Shown here piece after piece: positions 18,122-27,629 of a stretch of DNA of 64,000 nucleotides. The translations under genes were made by a program, and so were the position numbers. The stretch is from an uncultured SAR86 cluster bacterium. GTDB lineage: Bacteria; Pseudomonadota; Gammaproteobacteria; Magnimaribacterales; D2472. The stretch's first letter is position 1. Each line of letters opens with the position of its first letter. The notes beneath the pieces are model-generated. The model made no database searches. It saw nothing but the letters and a program-made list of their open reading frames with translations, and was not told the DNA's origin. The DNA lies in assembly GCA_902547295.1 (NCBI GenBank), contig CACCNJ010000002.1:62001-126000 (forward strand). Reading direction: 5' to 3'.

Positions 18122-19672
18122 ATGAACACCCAACCAAATACCTCGGAAGCTCTAAGCTTGAGCAATGAAGAGCTTATACAAGAAGCTGTAAATAACGATG
18201 AGGGTGTTATTGCTTCTAATGGTGCATTTTCAACATCTACTGGAGAAAGAACTGGAAGAAGCCCTAATGACAGATTTATTGTTAAAGAAGCAGGAACAAA
18301 AAATCTTATTGATTGGGGTGAAATTAACAAGCCTTTTGAAGAAGAAAAATTTGATGCACTGTGGAATAAAGTTGAAACATATCTAGCTGAAAAAAATAGA
18401 TATATTTCTAACGTTCATGTGGGTTCTCATGATGAGCATTATTTGCCAGTTAAAGTTACAACAGAAACTGCGTGGCATTCTTTATTTTCTAGACTTATTT
18501 TTGTAGCTACCGATGATTATAATCCGGCCAATAAGCAAGAGTGGCAGATAATAAGTGCTGCTAATTTTGTTTGCGACCCCTCTGAAGACGGAACAAATTC
18601 TGATGGTTGTGTGATTATAAATTTTGCAAAAAGAAAAGTTATTCTTGCTGGTATGAAATATGCAGGTGAAATGAAAAAATCTATGTTTTCCGTCCAAAAT
18701 TTTCTACTTCCAGAAAAAGGTGTTCTGCCAATGCATTGCTCTGCAAATGTAAATTCTAATGGAAACGTAGCTTTATTTTTTGGTTTATCTGGTACAGGAA
18801 AAACTACGCTATCAGCTGATCCTAAATGTTCACTCATAGGAGATGATGAGCATGGATGGAGCAAAGGCTCAGTTTTTAACTTTGAAGGCGGGTGTTATGC
18901 AAAAACAATTAATTTAACTGAAGAAAATGAACCTGTAATTTATAAAGCTATCAAACATGGAAGTGTTATAGAGAATGTTTTTATAAATGAAGATGGTACG
19001 CCTGACTATAGTAATACTTCGCTTTCTGAAAATGGAAGATGTTGTTATCCAAGGTCTCACATTCAGGATGCTGTTGAAAGCAATGCAGCTGGCGAGCCTA
19101 AAACAGTTATTTTTTTAACTTGTGATCTTACAGGTCTTATCCCTCCTGTCTCATTATTATCTAAAGAAGCAGCTGCCTATCATTTTTTGAGTGGATATAC
19201 AGCTAAAGTTGGTTCAACTGAAATGGGATCAGGATCTGATATAGAATCGACTTTTTCAACGTGTTTTGGGGCACCGTTTTTTCCGAGGCCTGCAAATGAA
19301 TATGCAGACCTTTTAATGGAACGCATTGAGAGTTTTAATTCTAAGGTTTTTCTTGTAAACACCGGTTGGACTGGAGGGCCTTATGGAGTAGGGTCTAGAT
19401 TTAAGATACCCACAACTAGAAGAATTGTTAACGCAATTCAGGATGGTGAGCTTGATAATGTTGAAACAACAACTGTTCCTGGATTAAATCTATCTGTACC
19501 CATAAAAGTTGATGGAGTAGATAGTGAATTACTAAATCCAATTAATACATGGAAAAATAAAGATGAATACGAAAAATATCTTTCAGAATTAATTACAAAA
19601 TTTCAAGAAAACTTCAAAAAATTTAATGCAAAACCTGAAATAGTAAAAGCTGGTCCAGGGTTTAATGACTGA
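18122..19672 (+). CDS. pckA: Phosphoenolpyruvate carboxykinase (ATP)
   Basis: The enzyme converts oxaloacetate and ATP to phosphoenolpyruvate, CO2 and ADP, the entry step of gluconeogenesis. The 516-residue protein has the ATP-type signatures: [15 protein letters not shown] near residues 40-54, the P-loop [14 protein letters not shown] near 221-234, and the metal-binding LIGDDEHGW near 238-246. The usual ATP-type [10 protein letters not shown] is also present near 417-426. The ATG directly follows a long inverted repeat and lacks a Shine-Dalgarno sequence, suggesting special control of initiation. Its end overlaps gshA by 8 bases. Confidence 0.96.
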   Translation: MNTQPNTSEALSLSNEELIQEAVNNDEGVIASNGAFSTSTGERTGRSPNDRFIVKEAGTKNLIDWGEINKPFEEEKFDALWNKVETYLAEKNRYISNVHVGSHDEHYLPVKVTTETAWHSLFSRLIFVATDDYNPANKQEWQIISAANFVCDPSEDGTNSDGCVIINFAKRKVILAGMKYAGEMKKSMFSVQNFLLPEKGVLPMHCSANVNSNGNVALFFGLSGTGKTTLSADPKCSLIGDDEHGWSKGSVFNFEGGCYAKTINLTEENEPVIYKAIKHGSVIENVFINEDGTPDYSNTSLSENGRCCYPRSHIQDAVESNAAGEPKTVIFLTCDLTGLIPPVSLLSKEAAAYHFLSGYTAKVGSTEMGSGSDIESTFSTCFGAPFFPRPANEYADLLMERIESFNSKVFLVNTGWTGGPYGVGSRFKIPTTRRIVNAIQDGELDNVETTTVPGLNLSVPIKVDGVDSELLNPINTWKNKDEYEKYLSELITKFQENFKKFNAKPEIVKAGPGFND

Positions 19673-21170
19673 TGCATTACTAAAAAGTAGATTAGAGAAT
19701 TTAAAAGACTCAGGCTTCTTTAAAAATCTAATTATTAAAAGAGGTATAGAGAAAGAATTTTTTAGAGTAGATAAAGAGGGTGGTATATCTAAAAAACCTC
19801 ATCCAGAAGCTTTGGGGTCTGCTCTTACAAATAAATTTATAACTACAGATTTCGCAGAGGCACAGGTCGAGCTAGTTACACCCACATTTGAAGATGTTAA
19901 TGATCTTTATAATTTTTTATATTCTCTTCACGTATTTGTAGGACAAAATATTGATGATAATGAGATGTTATGGCCTTTTTCAATGCCTCCACAAATTGAA
20001 GATGAATCAGATATAAATTTGGGCTTTTATCACCAAAGCAACATAGGCCTGCTTAAACATGTATATAGAAAAGGACTAAAAGTAAGATATGGACCAACCA
20101 TGCAATGCGTTTCTGGTATGCACTATAACTTTTCTATAAATCCTGATTCTCTTGCTTTTTTAACTAATTCAAATCACCAAGTTGATATTGATGAAGCCTA
20201 TCTTGGATTAATAAGAAACTTTAAAAGATTGTTTTGGTTTGTCCTTCTAGAATTTGGTCAAACGAATGTAGTTGATAAGTCTTTTATTAATAATAGAGAA
20301 CATAAACTAGAAAAGCTTAACTCTAAAGATATGTATCTTTTAGATGCAACGTCTTTAAGAATGAGTGATATAGGATATCAAAGTAAGGCTCAGAAAAATT
20401 TGAATATTAAATATAACTCGCTGTCAGGTTTTCTAAAAAAGATAAAGGATGCAATTACTGTTCCTTACAAGGACTTTGAAGCACTTGGTTTGTTAGATTC
20501 TAATGATGAATACCATCAGATTTCAAATGGAATTATTCAAATAGAAAACGAATATTATGATGCTATAAGGCCTAAAAGATCATCTTTAAATGGCTTAAGA
20601 CCATACAATCTTTTAAAAGAATACGGAATTGAGTATCTTGAAGTCAGAGGTGTTGATCTATTGCCTGATGACATAACTGGTACATCAGTTCATCACATGC
20701 AATTTTTAGATATTATTCTTATTTATTGTTTAATCGATCAAAGTCCTAAGATATCAGATGATGAGAAAGAAAAAATTGATTTAAACGATTCAAAAGTTAT
20801 TTATAAAGGAAGAGATAAAGATACAAATATAGATAAAAACAATCGTGTGGTAAATATCAATGAGGCAAGAAATGAAATAATTGATGATCTTAAGCTAGTT
20901 GCATCTTTTTTTGAGAATAGTGAATCATTCATAGAATCTATTGAGTATGTTATTGGCTCAGTAAAAGGAAAAATACCTGATAATAGCTTTCATTCAGATG
21001 GTGTTAAAAAAGCTAAAGAAAATATTAAAATTTTAAGATCTAATGGCTCATTAAATTTAGATGGTATAAAAAAAGAAGCAGAGTTATCATTAAATAAATT
21101 AAAAGAAATTCCAGAAAATACAAACGAAGAAATGAATGAATTCGTTAAAAACTACAACTTAAGGTTATAG
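19665..21170 (+). CDS. gshA: Glutamate-cysteine ligase
   Basis: The enzyme makes gamma-glutamylcysteine from glutamate, cysteine and ATP, the first step of glutathione synthesis. The 501-residue protein is of the gammaproteobacterial GshA type (E. coli 518 residues). It opens with the family segment [10 protein letters not shown], contains [14 protein letters not shown] near 63-76, the active-site region GMHYNFSI near 151, the arginine-rich YEVRGVD equivalent [11 protein letters not shown] near 325, and a helical C-terminus. It overlaps pckA by 8 bases and is followed by a quinone-reductase gene after 9 bases, so the three plus-strand genes may be one transcript. No gshB is in the window. Confidence 0.94.
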   Translation: MTDALLKSRLENLKDSGFFKNLIIKRGIEKEFFRVDKEGGISKKPHPEALGSALTNKFITTDFAEAQVELVTPTFEDVNDLYNFLYSLHVFVGQNIDDNEMLWPFSMPPQIEDESDINLGFYHQSNIGLLKHVYRKGLKVRYGPTMQCVSGMHYNFSINPDSLAFLTNSNHQVDIDEAYLGLIRNFKRLFWFVLLEFGQTNVVDKSFINNREHKLEKLNSKDMYLLDATSLRMSDIGYQSKAQKNLNIKYNSLSGFLKKIKDAITVPYKDFEALGLLDSNDEYHQISNGIIQIENEYYDAIRPKRSSLNGLRPYNLLKEYGIEYLEVRGVDLLPDDITGTSVHHMQFLDIILIYCLIDQSPKISDDEKEKIDLNDSKVIYKGRDKDTNIDKNNRVVNINEARNEIIDDLKLVASFFENSESFIESIEYVIGSVKGKIPDNSFHSDGVKKAKENIKILRSNGSLNLDGIKKEAELSLNKLKEIPENTNEEMNEFVKNYNLRL

Positions 21171-21179
21171 GGGGAAATT

Positions 21180-22178
21180 ATGAAAGCTTTACAATGTGTC
21201 GAGCTGGGCATGCCAGATAAATTACAAATTAATGAGGTGCCTGATCCTGAAATTCTACCTGGACATGTGCTAATTAATAATAAAGCTGGTAGTGTTAACT
21301 TTCCTGATGTTTTGATGATACAAGGGCTTTATCAATTTCAACCAGAACTACCTTTTACTCCCGGAGGTGAATCATCAGGTATAGTTGAAGCAGTCGCTGA
21401 AGATGTAAAAACTTTAAAAGTGGGTGACAGAGTATTTGCAATGACTGGTTTGGGGGCTTTTGCTGAAAAGATTGTAGTTCCAGAAACAGCTACTGTGAAA
21501 ATACCAGACTCTATGAGCTTCGAAACTGCTGCTGCTTTACCAATGACGTATGGCACATCCCTATATGCTCTCAAACAAAGAGCGGATTTGAAAGAGGGAG
21601 AAACTTTATTAGTTCTTGGAGCGGCAGGAGGTGTTGGTCTTGCTACTGTAGAGCTTGGAAAAGCTATGGGAGCTAAAGTCATAGCTGCAGCATCAACTGA
21701 AGAAAAAATTAATCTTTGTAAAAAACATGGCGCTGATGAAGCTTTTATTTATCCATCAGGAAAGCTTGATAGAGATCAGCAAAAGGAACTCTCATCTAAA
21801 ATAAAAGAATTAACAGGAGGCATTGGTGCTAACGTTGTTTATGATCCTATTGGTGATTCATATTCAGAGCCTTGTATCAGAGCTACTGCATGGGATGGCA
21901 GATATTTAGTAATTGGATTTGCAGCAGGTGAGATTCCAAAAATTCCAATTAATCTTGCTCTACTAAAGGGTATGAAAATTGTTGGAGTTTTCTGGGGAGC
22001 ATGGGTTGGAATGTTTCCTGAAGAAAATAAAAAGAATTTTGAAGAGCTGTTTAAACTTCACTCGGATGGAAAAATTAATCCAGAAGTCTCTGATTCATTT
22101 AGTTTAGATGATGGTGCACAAGCAATTGCTCATCTTAAAGACAGAAAGGCTAAAGGCAAAGTAATTATTAAAATATAA
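21180..22178 (+). CDS. Zinc-independent NADPH:quinone reductase-like oxidoreductase
   Basis: This is a medium-chain dehydrogenase/reductase of 332 residues. The N-terminal GroES-like fold carries FPDVLMIQGLYQ and TPGGESSGIVE. The nucleotide-binding Rossmann domain carries GAAGGVGLATVELGKAMGAKV near 145-165. The zinc-ligand cysteines of alcohol dehydrogenases are missing, which places it with the quinone reductase/NADPH-dependent group. The likely activity is NADPH-dependent reduction of quinones or enones. A good GGGGGAAAT ribosome-binding stretch lies in the 9-base gap after gshA. It ends three bases from the convergent sco gene. Confidence 0.85.
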   Translation: MKALQCVELGMPDKLQINEVPDPEILPGHVLINNKAGSVNFPDVLMIQGLYQFQPELPFTPGGESSGIVEAVAEDVKTLKVGDRVFAMTGLGAFAEKIVVPETATVKIPDSMSFETAAALPMTYGTSLYALKQRADLKEGETLLVLGAAGGVGLATVELGKAMGAKVIAAASTEEKINLCKKHGADEAFIYPSGKLDRDQQKELSSKIKELTGGIGANVVYDPIGDSYSEPCIRATAWDGRYLVIGFAAGEIPKIPINLALLKGMKIVGVFWGAWVGMFPEENKKNFEELFKLHSDGKINPEVSDSFSLDDGAQAIAHLKDRKAKGKVIIKI

Positions 22179-22181
22179 AGA

Positions 22182-22814
22182 TTACTGAGTTACCGATTGA
22201 TAAGTCAAAGATAGTCTTGATAAGTCGAATGGAGGTCTAAATACTCCTGCAAATTCCCCATTTGGATTTAGCAGTATTATATTATTTACATGATTGTCCA
22301 AGTGAGAATGATCAGTCTCTCCTCCACTTGGCATTACATTATTCACAGATAGCTGTGTTGCAAGATTTATCAACATCGGCCTGACATTTGATACGCCAAT
22401 AAATGCTTCATCAAAGCCCTTTGCATACTTATTAATCTGTTCTGGTGTATCTCTTTCAGGATCAATGGAAACCAGAACAAATTGTTTGTCTTCTAATGGA
22501 AAGTTTTTTTCTCTTAAAACTTTGACAAGTTTTGACATTTGATACATTGAGGTTGGGCACTCGTCAGGACATCTTGTAAATCCAAAATACATTAAAGTCC
22601 ATTTTCCAATTAAGTCATCTTTTTTAAATTCAATATTATCTTCTGACAAAAAAGTAAAATCTGATATTTGCTTTGGAGTTTCAAAAAGAAAAAGACCATT
22701 GATTAAAAGTTCATTTTCACTCAAAACTCTTGGCGATGTTAACTTGTTAATGAAAAGGGCTAGAACCGTGAGTATAAAAACAAGAATAATTAGTATATTT
22801 TTCTTAATCGTCAT
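22182..22814 (-). CDS. sco: SCO1/SenC copper chaperone
   Basis: This membrane-anchored thioredoxin-fold protein delivers copper to the CuA centre of cytochrome oxidase subunit II. The 210 residues start with one transmembrane anchor (about 6-23). The copper-binding CxxxC is in TRCPDECPTSM (C82 and C86). The third conserved ligand, a histidine, is likely in the DHSHLDNHVNN stretch. It is the last gene of the long minus-strand oxidase operon. Its start overlaps the ctaB stop by one base, and the order ctaA-ctaB-sco matches the Pseudomonas cox locus. Confidence 0.93.
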   Translation of the reverse strand: MTIKKNILIILVFILTVLALFINKLTSPRVLSENELLINGLFLFETPKQISDFTFLSEDNIEFKKDDLIGKWTLMYFGFTRCPDECPTSMYQMSKLVKVLREKNFPLEDKQFVLVSIDPERDTPEQINKYAKGFDEAFIGVSNVRPMLINLATQLSVNNVMPSGGETDHSHLDNHVNNIILLNPNGEFAGVFRPPFDLSRLSLTYQSVTQ

Positions 22815-23680
22815 TAGGCCACAATTATAAAATGATCTACCAATAAAGCTAAAAAAATTAAAAAAATGTAATAAATTGAAAACTGAAAAGTGCTCATCGC
22901 ATCTTCATCATCGTCACTGTAATAAAGATTTATTGAGTAATATAAAAAGACTGAACTTAATATTAGAGCAGAAACTAAATAAATTATTCCAGACATCAGA
23001 ACCACATATGGCAACAATGAGACTATGAACAAAATAATCGTATATAAAACTATTTGAAGTTTAGTAAATATTACTCCATGTGTGACAGGCAACATTGGAA
23101 TTGATTCCTTGGCGTATTCATCCTTTCTATAAATTGCAAGCGCCCAAAAATGCGGAGGAGTCCATACAAATATTATTAGAACTAACAATAAGGCGTAAGG
23201 ATCTATTGTATTTGTTACAGATGACCAGCCCAATAATGGTGGAGCTGCACCAGCAAGACCTCCAATCACAATATTTTGTGGGGTTGCTCTCTTCAAATAA
23301 ACGGTATAAATAAAAGCATAGCCTATTAAAGATGCAATTGTTAGAACCATTGTTAATGTATTTACATATACATATAAAATTGTTGCGCCCAAGCCTCCTA
23401 TAAACAAAGCAAACATTGATGCATGCATTGGTGACAGATCACCCTGAGGCAATGGTCTTTGATCGGTTCTTGTCATAGAGGCATCAGATTCACGATCAAT
23501 TACCTGATTAATTGCAGCTGCAGAAGCTGCACAAAATGCAATACCAACTAAAGACACGATCAGATAACTGAAAGAACTTACAGATTTTTCTGCTAACAAC
23601 ATTCCTACAAAAGCGCATATCAACATCATGTAAACTACATTTGGTTTACAAAGTTGATAATAGCTTTTAAGAAGGGTCAT
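22814..23680 (-). CDS. ctaB: Protohaem IX farnesyltransferase
   Basis: The enzyme farnesylates haem B to haem O, the precursor of the haem A used by aa3 oxidase. The 288-residue polytopic membrane protein of the UbiA superfamily has the two Asp-rich prenyl-diphosphate motifs: NQVIDRESDASMTRT near 58-72 and YRKDEYAKESIPMLP near 184-198. The RPLPQGDLSP segment typical of haem O synthases follows the first. Its start overlaps ctaA by 4 bases. It lies between ctaA and sco as in other gammaproteobacterial cox operons. Confidence 0.95.
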   Translation of the reverse strand: MTLLKSYYQLCKPNVVYMMLICAFVGMLLAEKSVSSFSYLIVSLVGIAFCAASAAAINQVIDRESDASMTRTDQRPLPQGDLSPMHASMFALFIGGLGATILYVYVNTLTMVLTIASLIGYAFIYTVYLKRATPQNIVIGGLAGAAPPLLGWSSVTNTIDPYALLLVLIIFVWTPPHFWALAIYRKDEYAKESIPMLPVTHGVIFTKLQIVLYTIILFIVSLLPYVVLMSGIIYLVSALILSSVFLYYSINLYYSDDDEDAMSTFQFSIYYIFLIFLALLVDHFIIVA

Positions 23681-24651
23681 TTCTTCCAGGCTAAGTAATT
23701 TACAGTAAATGTTGCTAAAAGAAGACAGGCTGCAAATAAATTATGAGCAATCGCCACGTATAGAGGTAAAACATATACAACATTAGTAATTCCCAGTGCT
23801 ATTTGAGTTAGAAGAAGAATTCCGAGAGTTGAGGCAAGCGGAGCTGCTTCGGAAAACCATAGTCTAGACATAAGTATAAGAAATATAAACGTAACTAATA
23901 TTGCTGAAACTCTGTGAGAATAATGTATGGCTACTCGCGCAGGATTGTCTAATAATCCATACAAATAGTTTGGGCCAACTTCTTGGTTTAAATTAAATCC
24001 ACTCTTAAAGTCCATCTCTGGCAAATAAGTTCCTTGGCATGTTGGAAAATCTGCACATGCTAGAGAGGCGTAATTAGTACTAGTCCAAACTCCAAGAAAT
24101 ATCTGAAATATTAAAGCTAAAAATGCTACGCCAGCAATAGTTTTTAAATTTGAAATATTTATCTGGTTAAATATTTCAAAATTTCGAGATTTTAAATAAA
24201 TAAAATAAAACAGAGTTAACGTGGTGAATCCTCCAAATAAATGCAATGTAACTATTATGGGTAAAAGTTTTAAGCTTACTGTTAAATATCCAAAAATGCC
24301 TTGGCAACATATAAAAAATAATAAAAATGACGACCAACCTTGTATTGATCTATCATTTGTCTTTCTAAAAGACAGATAAACGAGAAAGATTGCTATTAGA
24401 CCAAGTCCTGCTGCAAAATATCTATGCACAACCTCAGGAATTGCTTTATTAATATCATATGGAAATAACGGATATCTACTTTCTGCTATAGCAATGTCTG
24501 CCTCGTTAATAGGAAAAACAACAAAACCATAGCATCCTGGCCAATCTGGACATCCAAGACCAGCATCTACAAGACGCGTCCATGCCCCCAATGCAATAAC
24601 TACAAATGCAAAGCAAATACCAAAAAGAGACAAATTTTTAATTTGATTCAT
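23677..24651 (-). CDS. ctaA: Haem A synthase (COX15/CtaA)
   Basis: The enzyme oxidises the methyl group of haem O to the formyl group of haem A in the inner membrane. The 324-residue protein has about eight transmembrane helices. Its signature pieces include GAWTRLVDAGLGCPDWPGCYG near 22-42 and the haem-ligand histidines in PEVVHRYFA, TLHLFGGFTTL, IHYSHRVSA and IAHNLFAA. A cysteine pair in the CADFPTCQG loop fits the proteobacterial type. It overlaps both neighbours by a few bases, so assembly factors and oxidase subunits are made together. Confidence 0.95.
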   Translation of the reverse strand: MNQIKNLSLFGICFAFVVIALGAWTRLVDAGLGCPDWPGCYGFVVFPINEADIAIAESRYPLFPYDINKAIPEVVHRYFAAGLGLIAIFLVYLSFRKTNDRSIQGWSSFLLFFICCQGIFGYLTVSLKLLPIIVTLHLFGGFTTLTLFYFIYLKSRNFEIFNQINISNLKTIAGVAFLALIFQIFLGVWTSTNYASLACADFPTCQGTYLPEMDFKSGFNLNQEVGPNYLYGLLDNPARVAIHYSHRVSAILVTFIFLILMSRLWFSEAAPLASTLGILLLTQIALGITNVVYVLPLYVAIAHNLFAACLLLATFTVNYLAWKK

Positions 24652-25226
24652 TAAATTAACACCTTCAAGTCTTTTAAAATTAATTTTGGGTCAGTATCTG
24701 GTAAAAAATACATAACTGCCCTTCCATATGGATCGATTACAAATATTGGATTTTCAATATTAAAATCAAGCGATGAATTTCTTTGTAAAACGTTTAACAA
24801 TACCCCGTTTTTATCCTCGATAATTTCAACTCGTGGATATTGTAATTTAATATCTTTAAGATTGGGTTCAAGTAATTTATTTGAATAAAAAATTACTCTT
24901 TTAAGCTTATTGATATCTCTATTAAGTGCGACATTTAGTTGTCTTGCAAGGTATATGGATTCCTCGCTGCTATCTATATTTGTAACATATACAGATAATA
25001 TCCATTTACCATCTTCAAACTTAATAAGGTCTTGTTTACCTTCTATATTTTTAAAGTCATTTAAATCAAAATAGCTTTTAAAAAATACGCCATTGTTTTT
25101 AGTGCCTTCTGGAGACATGCCTGATAAAAAATATAAGGTCGAGAAAGTAACAACCAGTATTGGTGTAAGCAACAAAACTGCAAGAAAAATTTTACTTCTC
25201 ATTTTTTTTGTATCCGTACCAGACAT
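24651..25226 (-). CDS. Cox-operon membrane-anchored protein of unknown function
   Basis: A hypothetical protein of up to 191 residues lies between surf1 and ctaA, where gammaproteobacterial cox operons regularly carry an uncharacterised gene. It has one N-terminal transmembrane helix (about 12-31). The soluble part has the strand-helix pattern of a thioredoxin-like fold (WILSVYVTN, helix with LARQLNVAL, then KRVIFYSN and FVIDPYGRAVM) but no CxxC. A role in oxidase assembly is inferred from position only. The given start overlaps surf1 by 35 bases; the Met at residue 9 (25202) would cut this to 11 and leave a cleaner signal anchor, so the shorter form may be correct. Confidence 0.7.
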   Translation of the reverse strand: MSGTDTKKMRSKIFLAVLLLTPILVVTFSTLYFLSGMSPEGTKNNGVFFKSYFDLNDFKNIEGKQDLIKFEDGKWILSVYVTNIDSSEESIYLARQLNVALNRDINKLKRVIFYSNKLLEPNLKDIKLQYPRVEIIEDKNGVLLNVLQRNSSLDFNIENPIFVIDPYGRAVMYFLPDTDPKLILKDLKVLI

Positions 25227-25893
25227 ACATGCCGCATAAAACTATAAACATTAAAAACCATTGAGCTGAATAACCATAATGTTTTACTGGCGTCATGTTT
25301 GTTGGATTAATTTTAATATATTCTAAGCTATATCTGCTTATTGGGTCTGCTAAAAGAATTAATGGATATATTGATTCATTGTACTCTTTTGATATTACAT
25401 CAATATTCTTAGTTTGCGATATTTTTGGCCATTCACTAGACACTAGCTCGTCTGAGAGAACAAGCCCAAGTTCAGGTGATTCTAATATCCCGCTTACTCT
25501 TTCTTTAATATCCTTAATACTTATATTTGGTAAGTCTGACATATTTCTATTTCTTTTTATCCATCCTCTATCTATCAGGATTAGATCACCTGTTTCGTTT
25601 AGCCTGAAAGGTGTAAGCACTTTATATCCAGCAATACCTCCATTTATTACATTATCAATTAATATTTGATTGGCTCCATACCAAGTTCCTTCCACATATA
25701 CTCTTTCCCATTTTTTTGAATCCTGTTTGATCTCTTGGGGTTCTATAACTGAGTTTTTATCGAATTCATCAAGCAATAATGTTTTTGCTTGTCCTCTTTC
25801 GATTTGCCACAATCCTAATGAGAAAAAAATAATTGCAAACGTAACAAAAAAAATTGTAATTCTTGCTCCTGGATTAAATTTATTTTTTTTCAT
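25192..25893 (-). CDS. surf1: SURF1 family oxidase assembly protein
   Basis: SURF1 proteins help insert haem A into cytochrome oxidase subunit I. The 233-residue protein shows the family topology of a transmembrane helix at each end (about 11-27 and 207-226) around a periplasmic domain. Signature residues are the LGLWQIERGQAK helix near 26-37, the W-E-R-V-x-V-x-G-T-W segment near 62-71, LIDRGWIKRN near 105-114, and the C-terminal HYGYSAQWFLMF near 203-214. It is divergent from the DUF2909 gene across 34 bases and is followed by the unknown cox-operon gene. Confidence 0.92.
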   Translation of the reverse strand: MKKNKFNPGARITIFFVTFAIIFFSLGLWQIERGQAKTLLLDEFDKNSVIEPQEIKQDSKKWERVYVEGTWYGANQILIDNVINGGIAGYKVLTPFRLNETGDLILIDRGWIKRNRNMSDLPNISIKDIKERVSGILESPELGLVLSDELVSSEWPKISQTKNIDVISKEYNESIYPLILLADPISRYSLEYIKINPTNMTPVKHYGYSAQWFLMFIVLCGMYVWYGYKKNEK

Positions 25894-25927
25894 ATCTATA
25901 AAAGTATATATGCATTAAAATTTTATT

Positions 25928-26146
25928 ATGATTACTACCTTAATTTATATCGTAATACCTCTGTTACTTCTTTCACTTGCTGGCGGTCTTTTTTTTCTAC
26001 TTGTAGATAAGGGCGAGACAGGAAGAAAAAGAACAGTTTACTTGCTTGGTCTTAGAGTTTTCTTTGCTACAGTTTTAATCATTTTAATTGCAATTGGTTT
26101 ATATACTGGCGAACTTGGTAACAGCGTTCCTTGGGAAGATTCCTAA
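25928..26146 (+). CDS. Twin-transmembrane protein (DUF2909)
   Basis: A 72-residue protein with two transmembrane helices (about 6-26 and 39-60), separated by a basic loop (DKGETGRKRTVY), matches the DUF2909 family. In Pseudomonas and relatives such a gene sits between coxC and surf1, as here. It is the only plus-strand gene in the oxidase cluster and lies exactly between the two divergent or convergent minus-strand blocks, ending one base from coxC. Function is unknown; position suggests a link to cytochrome oxidase. Confidence 0.82.
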   Translation: MITTLIYIVIPLLLLSLAGGLFFLLVDKGETGRKRTVYLLGLRVFFATVLIILIAIGLYTGELGNSVPWEDS

Positions 26147-27061
26147 TTATAAAATATAAACAAATATAAATAGCATTAGCCAGACAACATCTACAAAATG
26201 CCAATACCATGATGCAGCTTCAAAGCCAAAGTGATCGTGTTGCTCAAAGTGACCTGCAAAAACTGATCTTGCAAGCATAATAGCTAACATAAAACCGCCC
26301 ATCATCACATGGAAGCCATGAAAACCAGTAAGCATAAAAAACGTTGATCCATATATTCCAGAATTTAATTTAAGGCCATAATGTGCGTAAGCTTCATAAT
26401 ATTCAAGAGCCTGCAGTCCAACAAAAATTAAAGCCAAAAGAACTGTAACTCCAAGATATACATTAAACTTTTTTCTATTTCCTTTTTTTAAACCAAGGTG
26501 GGCTAAGTGAACAGTCCATGATGAACTCAAAAGAACAATTGTGTTCCACAAAGGCAGCCATAAAAGAGCCTTACTCCATCCTGGCCATGCCATGCTCTTG
26601 TCAGCCAAATCATACTCATTACCTTGATCCGGTGTGGTCATAACCGGCCATGAAGACTCAAAGGCTGGCCATAGTTCAATGGCTGTAATTGCTGCTCCTT
26701 TTGATCCTTCGCCAGCTAACCAAGGAACTGCTAGAGTTCTAACATAAAATAAAGCACCAAAAAATGCAGCAAAAAACATGACTTCAGAAAAAATGAACCA
26801 TGCCATTCCGTATACATAAGATTGTTTTAATTGATTAGAATCTAGTCCAGCAAGATGCTCTTTTATTACTTGTCTGAACCAAAAAAACATGGTCAAAAAT
26901 AAACATGCAAATCCTGAATATAGTATATATACAGAGTTGCTGGTTGGGTCATCTAAGTTATTTATCGTACTTGAAGCTCCCATAACCAATAGAAACAAAG
27001 AAACCGCCATAAAAATTGGAAATCTGCTTTGATCTGGAACGTAATAACTTCCCCCACTCAT
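26147..27061 (-). CDS. coxC: Cytochrome c oxidase subunit III
   Basis: This integral membrane subunit of the aa3 oxidase supports proton uptake and stability of the catalytic core. The 304-residue protein has the seven-helix pattern: an N-terminal two-helix part, an extended polar segment (about 125-160) and a five-helix bundle. Family signatures include FSEVMFFAAFFGALFY near 91-106, the GFHGFHVMMGG motif near 249-259 and SWYWHFVDVVWL near 284-295. It follows ctaG by 7 bases and abuts the convergent DUF2909 gene. Confidence 0.96.
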   Translation of the reverse strand: MSGGSYYVPDQSRFPIFMAVSLFLLVMGASSTINNLDDPTSNSVYILYSGFACLFLTMFFWFRQVIKEHLAGLDSNQLKQSYVYGMAWFIFSEVMFFAAFFGALFYVRTLAVPWLAGEGSKGAAITAIELWPAFESSWPVMTTPDQGNEYDLADKSMAWPGWSKALLWLPLWNTIVLLSSSWTVHLAHLGLKKGNRKKFNVYLGVTVLLALIFVGLQALEYYEAYAHYGLKLNSGIYGSTFFMLTGFHGFHVMMGGFMLAIMLARSVFAGHFEQHDHFGFEAASWYWHFVDVVWLMLFIFVYIL

Positions 27062-27068
27062 ATCTGCT

Positions 27069-27629
27069 TTACTCCATCGCCATTTGATTATGAGCTAAAA
27101 CCTCATCATCATAATCAGTTATATCAAAAATTGTATAAGATAAAATTATGTTTTTAATATTTGAAGGTAGTTCATTTGAAACCAATAGTTTGACTGGAAG
27201 CAGTGCTTCTTCACCTGGCATAAGTTCTTGCTGCTCAAAGCAAAAACATTCTAGTTTTTTTAGATGTGCAGCTGCATTTGATGGAGCAACACTTGGAACT
27301 GCCTGAGCAGTCATTTTTTTATCAGTTGTATTTTTAACGTAAAAAGTCGCGCCATGGTACTTGCCCGTTTCAATCTTCATAACTTGTTCGGATGGTTTAA
27401 ATGTCCACGGCATATTCTCATTATTTGTAGATATAAATTGAATTGCTATAGTTCTACCATCATCAGTAACTAGCTCTTCAGAATATTCGGATTGAAAAAC
27501 CTTTCCATTGATCCCTGTAACCTCACAAAAAACATCATAAAGAGGAACAAGTGCGAAGCCAAAAGCAAACATCAAAGGAACAGCCACAACTAATTTAATT
27601 AATGTTTTCTTAGCTTCTTTCTTCATCAA
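27069..27629 (-). CDS. ctaG: Cytochrome c oxidase assembly protein CtaG (Cox11)
   Basis: This copper chaperone loads the CuB site of oxidase subunit I. The 186-residue protein has one N-terminal transmembrane helix (about 10-30) followed by an immunoglobulin-like periplasmic domain. The copper-binding CFCF motif is at residues 128-131, and a further conserved cysteine is at 35 just beyond the membrane segment. Its start overlaps coxA by 4 bases, and coxC follows. Confidence 0.95.
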   Translation of the reverse strand: MMKKEAKKTLIKLVVAVPLMFAFGFALVPLYDVFCEVTGINGKVFQSEYSEELVTDDGRTIAIQFISTNNENMPWTFKPSEQVMKIETGKYHGATFYVKNTTDKKMTAQAVPSVAPSNAAAHLKKLECFCFEQQELMPGEEALLPVKLLVSNELPSNIKNIILSYTIFDITDYDDEVLAHNQMAME